Origin: Bacteroidales bacterium Bact_23
Lineage (GTDB): Bacteria > Bacteroidota > Bacteroidia > Bacteroidales > Lentimicrobiaceae
Reading direction: 5' to 3'
DNA: 13,511 bases
Assembly (NCBI GenBank): GCA_001603685.1
Contig: LUZO01000050.1
Coordinates: 1 to 13,511 of the forward strand
The first letter of the stretch is position 1, and every line of letters starts with the position of its first letter. Shown here one piece after another: positions 1-7,300 of this stretch. The position numbers were made by a program, and so were the translations under genes. The notes below the pieces were generated by a model. It did not search any database and was not told where the DNA came from. It saw nothing but the letters and a program-made list of their open reading frames with translations.

Positions 1-46
1 GGGCCGGCCCTATGCATAGTTTGTTCCTCCCGAAAGCCGGGCGGAT

Positions 47-80
47 AAAAAAAACGGCAGGAGAACCTATCCCGCCGTTC
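47..80 (-). terminator. Intrinsic terminator downstream of mdh
   Basis: Read on the minus strand, a 10-bp stem (bases 70-79 with 53-62, including one G-U wobble) closes a 7-base loop and is followed at once by eight T residues (the A run at 47-54). It lies about 25 bases past the mdh stop codon. The wobble pair works only in the minus-strand RNA; on the plus strand it would be an A-C mismatch. This is therefore a directional Rho-independent terminator for mdh. Confidence 0.85.
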
Positions 81-105
81 AATAAATTCAGGTTATTTAT
101 GGGAA

Positions 106-1050
106 TCAATCCTCAAACAACTTCATGTCGTCGAGTACTTTCATCATGCTCTTTACTGAGCCTGCCGACTCATCGAGCATCTTCTTCTCTTCCTTGTTCA
201 GGTTCAGTTCGATGATCTCTTCGATACCGTTTTCGCCGAGGATTACAGGAACACCCATATAGATATCCTTCAATCCGTATTCGCCCTGCAGCAGTGCGCA
301 AACGGGGAAGATACGCCTCTGGTCATCCACAATGGCTTCAACCATTTGTGCGGCAGCAGCGCCGGGAGCATACCAGGCCGATGTACCCATCAGGTTAACC
401 AGCTCACCGCCTCCCTTTCTGGTTCTCTCCACAATTTTATCAATCTCTTCCTTGTTCAGCATATCGGTAATAGGAATACCGCCTACCGAAGTATATCTGG
501 GAAGGGGTACCATGGTGTCGCCGTGGCCTCCGAGCAACAGCGAGTGAATGTCCTTGGGCGACACATTCAGTGCATCGGCAAGGAAGGCTTTGTAACGGCC
601 TGTATCGAGGATTCCTGCCATTCCGAATACGCGTGTGGAACTTTTGCGGGCGGCCTTGTAGGCGGTATAGGTCATCACATCAAGCGGATTGGAAACCACG
701 ATGATGATGGCTTCGGGTGAGTACTTGATCACCTTTTCAGTAACTTCCTTAACGATTGCCGCATTGGTTTTGATAAGATCGTCGCGGCTCATTCCGGGTT
801 TACGGGGAAGGCCTGATGTAATCACCACGATGGATGAGCCTTTGGTTTTCAGATAATCGTTGGTTACCCCAACCACCCGGGTATTGAAGTTGTTGATTGA
901 AGAGGTCTGCCAGATATCGAGGGCTTTCCCTTCGGCAACCCCCTCCTTGATATCTACCAGCACAATTTCACGGGTCAGTTCCTTGTGTGCAATGACGTTT
1001 GCAACTGTGGCGCCAACATTTCCGGCACCGATAATGGTGATCTTTTTCAT
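106..1050 (-). CDS. mdh: Malate dehydrogenase (LDH-like type)
   Basis: Cytoplasmic NAD-dependent enzyme that interconverts malate and oxaloacetate in the TCA cycle or its reductive branch. The 314 residues match the usual length of the LDH-like bacterial MDH family. Visible motifs are the Rossmann loop GAGNVG at residues 8-13, an Asp at 33 ending strand beta-2 that fits NAD over NADP, and the mobile active-site loop GLPRKPGMSRDDL at about 80-92. In that loop R83 sits where MDHs carry Arg and lactate dehydrogenases carry Gln, which supports malate as substrate. R89, N121 (SNPLD), R152 and the D149/H176 catalytic pair (GGHGD at 174-178) complete the site. The ATG has an A/T-rich leader and no Shine-Dalgarno, as is normal for Bacteroidota. 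The gene lies 165 bp downstream of maeB on the same strand, with its own candidate promoter and a strong terminator, so it is probably mainly monocistronic. Nothing is broken or odd. Confidence 0.95.
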   Translation of the reverse strand: MKKITIIGAGNVGATVANVIAHKELTREIVLVDIKEGVAEGKALDIWQTSSINNFNTRVVGVTNDYLKTKGSSIVVITSGLPRKPGMSRDDLIKTNAAIVKEVTEKVIKYSPEAIIIVVSNPLDVMTYTAYKAARKSSTRVFGMAGILDTGRYKAFLADALNVSPKDIHSLLLGGHGDTMVPLPRYTSVGGIPITDMLNKEEIDKIVERTRKGGGELVNLMGTSAWYAPGAAAAQMVEAIVDDQRRIFPVCALLQGEYGLKDIYMGVPVILGENGIEEIIELNLNKEEKKMLDESAGSVKSMMKVLDDMKLFED

Positions 1051-1113
1051 GTTTTTATTTTTGAAATGGTTCCTGTAAAAGGAGTTGTATAACTATTAAA
1101 CAGATTTACTGAA

Positions 1114-1143
1114 CAAAAGTAAGAATTTAGATATTAACATAAA
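1114..1143 (-). promoter_or_regulatory. Candidate mdh promoter
   Basis: On the minus strand TACTTTTG (1114-1121) matches the Bacteroidota -7 consensus TAnnTTTG exactly. Eighteen bases upstream is TTTA (1140-1143), one mismatch from the -33 TTTG box. Transcription would begin near 1107, giving a leader of roughly 57 bases before the mdh ATG. The call rests on pattern only. Confidence 0.45.
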
Positions 1144-1194
1144 AGAATCCGGTAGTTTTTTTTCAGGATAAAGTTCCCGAATCGTACCGGATTC
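1141..1194 (-). terminator. Inverted repeat after maeB, possible terminator
   Basis: A perfect 10-bp inverted repeat (GAATCCGGTA at 1145-1154, TACCGGATTC at 1185-1194) lies 22 bases past the maeB stop. In the minus-strand RNA the stem is followed by only four U residues, and the loop is 30 bases long and contains an A8 run. A shorter alternative stem (GAATC/GATTC around 1179-1194) competes with it. It could be a weak terminator, a 3'-end stabiliser, or an element affecting read-through into mdh. The unusual loop and short U tract keep confidence moderate. Confidence 0.4.
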
Positions 1195-1215
1195 CCTGTT
1201 ATCGGGTCATGCCTC

Positions 1216-3498
1216 TTATTTTTCGTTCACTTCATTACGCTGAGCATCAATTACGGCAATGGTCACCATATTTACGATTTCCATTACACCGGATCCCATC
1301 TGCAGAATATGCACCGATTTGCTGAGTCCCATCAGAATGGGGCCAATGGCTTCGGCACCGCCCATCTCCTGCATCAGCTTGTAGGCGATGTTTCCGGCCG
1401 TGAGATAGGGGAATATCAGGGTGTTTGCCGGCCCGTCGATCAGCTTTGAGAAGGGAAAGTTTTCCCGAAGCATTTCGTTGTTCAGGGCAAAATTGGCCTG
1501 CATCTCGCCATCAACGATTAAATCGGGGCACTCTTTATGCAATTTTTCAACGGCTTCTCTTACCATAATAGGAATTCTGCCCTCAACCGAACCGAAGTTG
1601 GAGTAGGAAAGCATGGCGATGCGCGGCTCTACATTGAATTGCCTGATGGTGGCCGCTGCCTGCCGGGTAATCTCCACCAGCTTATCGGCATCGGGGTTCA
1701 TGTTAACGGTAGTGTCTGCAAAGAAGAACGGCCCTTTTTTGGTGAGCATAATGTACATTCCCGATACAATGGTGGCATCTTTTTTCTTCCCGATGATGCG
1801 CAGCGCCGGGCGGATGGTTGCCGGATAGCTGCTGGTGAGGCCTGAAATCATGGCATCCACATAGCCGTTCTCCACAAGGCTGGGACAGAAGTAGTTGCGG
1901 TGGGTCATCATTTCCAGGGCAGCATTCATGGTTACTCCCCTGCGTTTGCGTTTCTCGTAAAACTGTTTGGCAAACAGTTCGCGCCGCTCTTTTTCTTCGG
2001 GCGCCTTCGGGTCGATGATTTCAACATTATGAAGCTCCAGGTCGTGCTGGCTGATAAGATTTTCAATGATTTCGCGGTTTCCGATCAGCACCGGAATTGC
2101 AATGCCCTCGTCAATGACAATTTCGGCGGCTTTAAGTATTTTGTAGTTTTCGGCTTCGGCAAATGCCACCCGTTTCGGATCTTTTCTGGCCATTGCCTTG
2201 ATCTGCCTGATCAGCGGCTTGTTCAGCCCGAGCCTCTTTGTAAGTTCATCGCGGTAAGCGTCCCAGTCGGTAATGGGTTTGCGGGCCACGCCGGTCTCCA
2301 TGGCTGCCCTGGCTACTGCCGTTGAAATGTGGGTAATCAGCCTGGGGTCGCTGGGCTTCGGAATGATGTATTCCCTGCCGAACTTCAGGTTGGTAATCTG
2401 ATAGGCGATGTTTACCTCTTCAGGGACCGGCAGTTTGGCCAGGTCGGCGAGGGCGTGGGCTGCAGCCAGTTTCATCTCCTCGTTTATGGCCGTGGCGCGG
2501 ACATCCAGCGCACCTCTGAAGATATAGGGGAATCCCAGTACATTGTTCACCTGATTCGGATAGTCGGAACGGCCGGTTCCCATAATCACATCCTTGCGTG
2601 TGGCGGTGGCCAGTTCGTATGAGATTTCGGGCACCGGATTTGCCAGCGCAAAAACGATGGGATTGTCGGCCATGGTGAGCAGCATTTCGGGTGTGAGAAC
2701 GCCGGCCACCGATAGGCCCAGGAACATATCGGCTCCCTTTACCGCATCGGCCAGGGTGGTGATGTCGCGGTCGGTTACAAACTGCTGCTTCCACTTGTTC
2801 AGATCGGTGCGTGAACGGTTCAGCACCCCTTTGGAGTCAACCATCACCAGATTTTCAGGCTTTACCCCGAGCGAGATGTAGAGTTTGGAACATGAGATGG
2901 CCGAAGCGCCGGCTCCGTTTACCACCACTTTAATCTCCCCGATCTTTTTCCCTGTCAGTTCCACCGCATTCAGCAGGCCGGCCGAGGTGATGATGGCAGT
3001 TCCGTGCTGATCATCGTGCATTACAGGTATCTTAAGCCGCTCCTTTAATTGGTTCTCCACATCGAAACATTCGGGAGCCTTGATGTCTTCCAGATTGATT
3101 CCGCCAAAGGTGGGCGAGATGGAACAAATGGTATCCACCATTCCTTCAACGGTTTTGTTGTTGATTTCGATATCGAAGACATCGATATCGGAGTAGATTT
3201 TGAACAGCAGTCCTTTCCCTTCCATGACGGGTTTTCCGGCTTCGGGGCCGATATCGCCAAGGCCGAGCACCGCCGTGCCGTTCGATATCACAGCCACCAG
3301 ATTTCCCTTGGCGGTATATTTATACACATCCTCGGGATTTTCCTTGATTTCGAGGCAGGGCTCGGCCACTCCGGGGCTGTAGGCCATGGTCAGATCGTGC
3401 TGCGAGTTGTGTGGTTTGGTAGGAATAACTTCAATTTTGCCGGGTCTTCCTTCGGAATGGTAGGCAAGTGCATTCTTTTTGCTCAGGGAAGGTTTCAT
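1216..3498 (-). CDS. maeB: Malic enzyme with C-terminal phosphotransacetylase-like domain
   Basis: Cytoplasmic oxidative decarboxylation of malate to pyruvate and CO2 with reduction of NAD(P). The 760 residues match the large MaeB class. Residues about 10-160 form the malic N-domain: Y40 in YSPGVAEPCLEI is the likely catalytic Tyr, K95 in MEGKG the likely general base, and E137, D138 and D163 (LEDIKAPECF, DDQHGTA) the metal ligands. A Rossmann domain follows, with GAGASA at 195-200 and D221 in VDSKG. From about residue 440 to the end is a phosphotransacetylase-like domain (AEAENYKIL near 447, DTTVNMNPDADKL near 593). In the MaeB family this domain serves allosteric control by acetyl-CoA and assembly and is not known for Pta activity. 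NAD versus NADP preference cannot be settled by eye. The gene diverges from ruvA, has its own promoter, and precedes mdh on the same strand, pairing two enzymes of the malate node. Confidence 0.95.
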   Translation of the reverse strand: MKPSLSKKNALAYHSEGRPGKIEVIPTKPHNSQHDLTMAYSPGVAEPCLEIKENPEDVYKYTAKGNLVAVISNGTAVLGLGDIGPEAGKPVMEGKGLLFKIYSDIDVFDIEINNKTVEGMVDTICSISPTFGGINLEDIKAPECFDVENQLKERLKIPVMHDDQHGTAIITSAGLLNAVELTGKKIGEIKVVVNGAGASAISCSKLYISLGVKPENLVMVDSKGVLNRSRTDLNKWKQQFVTDRDITTLADAVKGADMFLGLSVAGVLTPEMLLTMADNPIVFALANPVPEISYELATATRKDVIMGTGRSDYPNQVNNVLGFPYIFRGALDVRATAINEEMKLAAAHALADLAKLPVPEEVNIAYQITNLKFGREYIIPKPSDPRLITHISTAVARAAMETGVARKPITDWDAYRDELTKRLGLNKPLIRQIKAMARKDPKRVAFAEAENYKILKAAEIVIDEGIAIPVLIGNREIIENLISQHDLELHNVEIIDPKAPEEKERRELFAKQFYEKRKRRGVTMNAALEMMTHRNYFCPSLVENGYVDAMISGLTSSYPATIRPALRIIGKKKDATIVSGMYIMLTKKGPFFFADTTVNMNPDADKLVEITRQAAATIRQFNVEPRIAMLSYSNFGSVEGRIPIMVREAVEKLHKECPDLIVDGEMQANFALNNEMLRENFPFSKLIDGPANTLIFPYLTAGNIAYKLMQEMGGAEAIGPILMGLSKSVHILQMGSGVMEIVNMVTIAVIDAQRNEVNEK

Positions 3499-3544
3499 AT
3501 TATCCGTATTTTAACGAGAATTCATCATACACTGTAACGAAAAA

Positions 3545-3575
3545 CAAATGTATGAAACAATGCAGCGAAATCAAA
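3545..3575 (-). promoter_or_regulatory. maeB promoter
   Basis: On the minus strand TTTG (3572-3575) and TACATTTG (3545-3552) are separated by 19 bases. Both are exact matches to the Bacteroidota primary-sigma pattern (-33 TTTG, -7 TAnnTTTG) at the expected spacing. The transcript would start near 3538, about 40 bases upstream of the maeB ATG. This is one of the two best promoters in the window. Confidence 0.6.
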
Positions 3576-3597
3576 TTACTTTTCAATAAATCATCCA

Positions 3598-3651
3598 TAA
3601 ATTTGAGTGTGATGAAAATAATATACAATTCAATAAATATCTCTATTTTTG
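3598..3651 (+). promoter_or_regulatory. Candidate ruvA-sprA promoter region with two -7 boxes
   Basis: Two plus-strand octamers match TAnnTTTG exactly: TAAATTTG at 3598-3605 and TATTTTTG at 3644-3651. They predict starts near 3612 and 3658, giving leaders of about 65 or 20 bases before the ruvA ATG. Neither has a clear TTTG box 17-20 bases upstream, so each is weaker than the maeB or gcvH promoter. In A/T-rich DNA one could be chance. Together with the minus-strand promoter at 3545-3575 this makes 3499-3677 a divergent control region. Confidence 0.4.
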
Positions 3652-3677
3652 CCGGTTAACTGATAAGCGCCCCGACT

Positions 3678-4262
3678 ATGTATGCTTTTATCGAAGGAAA
3701 AATAGCCGGAATCAACCCGGCCGAGGTAGTGATTGATTGCCAGGGCGTAGGCTATGACATCTCCATTTCGGTAAACACCTACTCACAGATCAAGGACCTG
3801 GAATCCTGCCGTTTGCTTACGCACCTGTCGGTTAAGGAGGATGCCATGGTACTCTACGGCTTTGCCCGCGAAGACGAGCGTCGTCTTTTCAGGCAACTCA
3901 TTACCGTTTCGGGCGTTGGCGCTGGAACCGCGCGGCTTATTCTTTCATCGCTTACCCCCGATGAGGTAACCAATGCCATAGTACTGGGGCAGGCCAACAT
4001 CCTGCAAAAGGTTAAAGGCATAGGCGGAAAAACGGCCCAGCGGATCATCATCGATCTGAAAGACAAGCTTGGCAAGGATCAGGGTGTGAAAGAAATTTTG
4101 GGAAGCACATACAATACTAAGCGGGAAGAGGCGTTATCTGCATTGTCAATGCTTGGATTCAATAAATCACTGACCGAGAAGGCCATTGATAAGATTATAA
4201 AAGAAGAAGGTACTTCGCTGACTGTGGAACAGCTGATAAAGAGTGCCCTCAAAATTTTATGA
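3678..4262 (+). CDS. ruvA: Holliday junction branch migration protein RuvA
   Basis: RuvA tetramers bind four-way DNA junctions and load the RuvB motor, driving branch migration in recombinational repair in the cytoplasm. The 194 residues are the usual length. Domain I (about 1-62) is the OB-fold, opening MYAFIEGKI and with the typical GVGYDI near 23-28. Domain II has two helix-hairpin-helix motifs: ITVSGVGAGTARLIL (about 75-89) and VKGIGGKTAQRIIIDLKDKL (about 111-130), which contact the DNA backbone. Domain III (about 148-194, ALSALSMLGF through the SLTVEQLIKSALKIL end) is the RuvB-binding helical bundle. The ATG has no Shine-Dalgarno. ruvB and ruvC are not in the window, as is common in Bacteroidota where ruvA stands apart. 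sprA starts 122 bp downstream with no clear promoter or terminator between, so co-transcription is likely. The same frame stays open for 38 codons past the TGA; the normal C-terminus argues that this is not part of RuvA. Confidence 0.95.
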   Translation: MYAFIEGKIAGINPAEVVIDCQGVGYDISISVNTYSQIKDLESCRLLTHLSVKEDAMVLYGFAREDERRLFRQLITVSGVGAGTARLILSSLTPDEVTNAIVLGQANILQKVKGIGGKTAQRIIIDLKDKLGKDQGVKEILGSTYNTKREEALSALSMLGFNKSLTEKAIDKIIKEEGTSLTVEQLIKSALKIL

Positions 4263-4274
4263 TTGTACAACACC

Positions 4275-4379
4275 ATGGTTAAAGCCGTTGAAATATCAGC
4301 AACTTTACTGAAGATGAGCGGAGAAGAAGAGGATATTTTCAACGAATCAGGCAAATTTAACACACATACAAAACACTGA
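4275..4379 (+). CDS. Possible small ORF between ruvA and sprA
   Basis: A 34-codon ATG-initiated ORF almost fills the ruvA-sprA gap. It is in the same frame as ruvA (12 bases after its TGA) and ends in a TGA that leaves just five bases before the TTG of sprA. The predicted peptide starts MVKAVEISATLL, has an acidic patch (SGEEEDIF) and no membrane segment or recognisable motif. No Shine-Dalgarno or promoter is evident. It could be a real leader peptide whose translation feeds ribosomes onto the weak TTG start of sprA, or simply a chance open stretch, since 38 sense codons in a row is not rare. I do not recognise it in any family. Confidence 0.25.
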   Translation: MVKAVEISATLLKMSGEEEDIFNESGKFNTHTKH

Positions 4380-4384
4380 ATTTC

Positions 4385-7300
4385 TTGGAGCGCACAATAA
4401 AATACTTTTTACGCCTTTTTGCACTGTTTTTTGTTGGTTCCATTGCCTGGGGGATGCCCGTTTTGCACGATATCCAGGCAACTACAGGAACTGCACCATC
4501 GGCCGTAACCCCGCCTGATACCACCAAACCGGGCGAAAAACTGCCCTATCCCCTTCCGCAGCCGCAACCGGATGCCTTTCCGGCACAAACCGACAATAAC
4601 AGGCTTTTTCTGGGGAGCCCTTCAAACATTACGGAAGAGATTATATACGACCCTGCCACAAATTCGTACAGCATTGTCAGAAAAGCGGGCGATCTGCAGC
4701 TTTCGCCGCCAACTACCCTCAATTTTGACGAATATCAGAACCTGAACCTCGACCGCTCGCTGCAGAATTACTGGCGCGAAAAGTCGGCTTCTTCGGGTGT
4801 GGCTTCGCGCTCCGGCATCATTCCTCAGATTCATATCGGCGGTCAGGTTTTCGACAGGATTTTCGGCGGAAGCACCATCGACATCCGGCCGCAGGGAAGC
4901 GCTGAAATAACTTTTGGCATCCGCTCGGTACACCGCGAAGACCCTGCCCTGGACATCAGGCAGAGGCGAACCACCAACTTCGATTTCCAGCAGCGCATCC
5001 AGATGAGTGTGATGGCCAAAATCGGAGACAAAATCGAATTCAACACCAACTACAATACCGAAGCCACCTTCGATTTTGAGAATAAACTGAAACTCAAGTA
5101 CGAAGGAAAGGAAGATGAGATCATCAAGCTGATTGAAGCGGGCGATGTTACCTTCCCCCTAAACAGCACCCTGATTACCGGAAGCCAGAGCCTGTTCGGA
5201 CTTAAAACCCAGATGCAGTTCGGCCGTGCCACCGTTACCGGAGTGTTTTCGCAACAGAAAAGCGAATCGTCCACCATTACTGTACAGGGTGGGGCGCAAA
5301 CCAGCAAATTCAGCGTAAAGGCACTCGACTACGAAGACAACAAGCACTTCTTCCTGGCTCAGTATTTTGCCGGCAATTACGACAATGCGCTGAGCAAACT
5401 GCCGATCATTAACTCCAACATCAACATTACCAAGATTGAAGTCTGGGTAACCAACATCGGCCCAGCCGTAACCGACAACCGCAACCTGGTTGCCCTGATG
5501 GACCTCGGCGAGAGCAGACCCTATAACCAGACCATCAATCCCAGACCGGGAGCCGGATATCCCGACAACAGATCGAACGACCTGCTGAGCAAATTCGATA
5601 CCACCAATATACGCGACATCAACCGGGTTACCCAATACCTTACCGGCCCCGGATTCGGCTATATTTCAGGCCAGGACTTCGAGAAAATTGAAAATGCCCG
5701 CAAACTTAATCCGGGCGAATATTCATTCAACTCGAAGCTGGGCTTCATTTCGCTCAACAGCACCCTGAACCCCGACCAGGTGCTTGCCGTCGCCTTCCAG
5801 TACACCGTTGTCGGACAGGACAGCATTTATCAGGTGGGTGAATTTTCGGATCAGGGAATTACCTCGCCCCGCACCCTGATGGTTAAACTGCTGAAAAGCA
5901 CCGCCCTGAATACCAGAATTCCCATGTGGAACCTGATGATGAAAAATGTGTACAACATCGGAGCGTTCCAGCTAAACCGCGAAGACTTTATCCTGAACAT
6001 CCTCTACTCAGGAAACGAAAACACCGTTCCCACCGGTTACTTTACCGAAGGCCCCGAAGGGGTAAAAGGGGTTCCGCTGATCAGGGTGTTCAATTTCGAT
6101 AACCTCGACCCGCAGCTCAATCCGCCGCACGACGGCATCTTTGACTTCATTGACAACGCCGCCCGCCAGGGAGGTACCATTCAGTCGTCGAACGGAAGGG
6201 TGTTCTTTACCGTTAGGGAGCCGTTCGGCAGCTATCTGCGCAAGAAACTCGACAACAAGCAGTTGGCGGACAAGTACTGCTACGACTCACTTTACACCCT
6301 TACCAAAAGCGGTGCGCAACAGTTCCCCGACAAAAACCGCTACATCATCGAAGGACAGTATAAATCCTCATCGGGATCGGAGATTTCGCTCAATGCACTC
6401 AATGTACCCCAGGGTTCGGTACGGGTAACCGCCGGCGGAATCCCCCTGACCGAGAATGTGGACTATACGGTTGACTATACCCTCGGTCGCGTTAAAATTA
6501 TGAACGAGGGCATTCTGAATTCAGGAACTCCGGTCAACATTTCGCTCGAAAACAACGCCACCTTCAATCTGCAGACCCAGACCATGATGGGTATGCATGT
6601 GGATTACAAGGTAAACAACGATTTCATCATCGGGGCCACCCTGCTCAACCTGCATGAGCGGCCGCTTACACAGAAGACCAACTTCGGTCAGGAGCCCATC
6701 TCCAATACCATGTGGGGCCTCGATTTCAACTACCAGACCGAGTCGATGGCGCTTACCCGGCTTATCGACAAGCTGCCGTTCTACAGCACCAAAGCCATTT
6801 CCAAAATTCAGTTCAACGGCGAACTGGCGCACTTCATTCCGGGGCACTCCCGTGCAGTGGGCAAAACCGGAACCTCCTACATCGACGACTTTGAGGGTGC
6901 CAAATCGACCATCGACCTGAAGAATGTGGGTACCTGGTTTATGGCCAGCACCCCGCAGGGACAGGTCACCCGCAACATGTTCCCCGAAGGAGCTCAGGGT
7001 ACCGGGCTGGCTTACGGATTTAACCGTGCCAAACTGGCATGGTACACCATCGATCCGCTGTTTTACGACCGCAACAGCAACCTGAGGCCAAAGAATGTAT
7101 CGAAAGAGGAACTTTCGCGCAACTCCGTGAGGCTCGTCCGCGAAAGCGAGGTTTTCCCGAATGCCGATCCGCCTCACGGTCAGCCCATGAACCTGCCGGT
7201 GTTTAACCTCGCCTACTTTCCGTCGGAGCGCGGACCCTACAACTATGATGTGCTGCCTACGGGACTTTCGAAAGGCCTTGCGGAAGACGGCTCACTGCTG

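Noticed and set aside
1..10. GGGCCGGCCC palindrome at the window edge
   Set aside because: A short G/C palindrome at an arbitrary cut point, with no flanking repeat or gene to give it meaning.
1900..2622. Plus-strand open frames opposite maeB (141 and 97 codons)
   Set aside because: They lie opposite well-conserved malic enzyme and phosphotransacetylase-domain sequence and show no domain or coherent start. They are shadows of codon bias.
4263..4379. Read-through extension of RuvA past its TGA
   Set aside because: RuvA already has its complete domain III and usual C-terminus. An open stretch of 38 codons is within chance expectation.
6521..7177. 218-codon minus-strand frame inside sprA
   Set aside because: It is antisense to one of the most conserved SprA blocks, and the translated product resembles no protein family.
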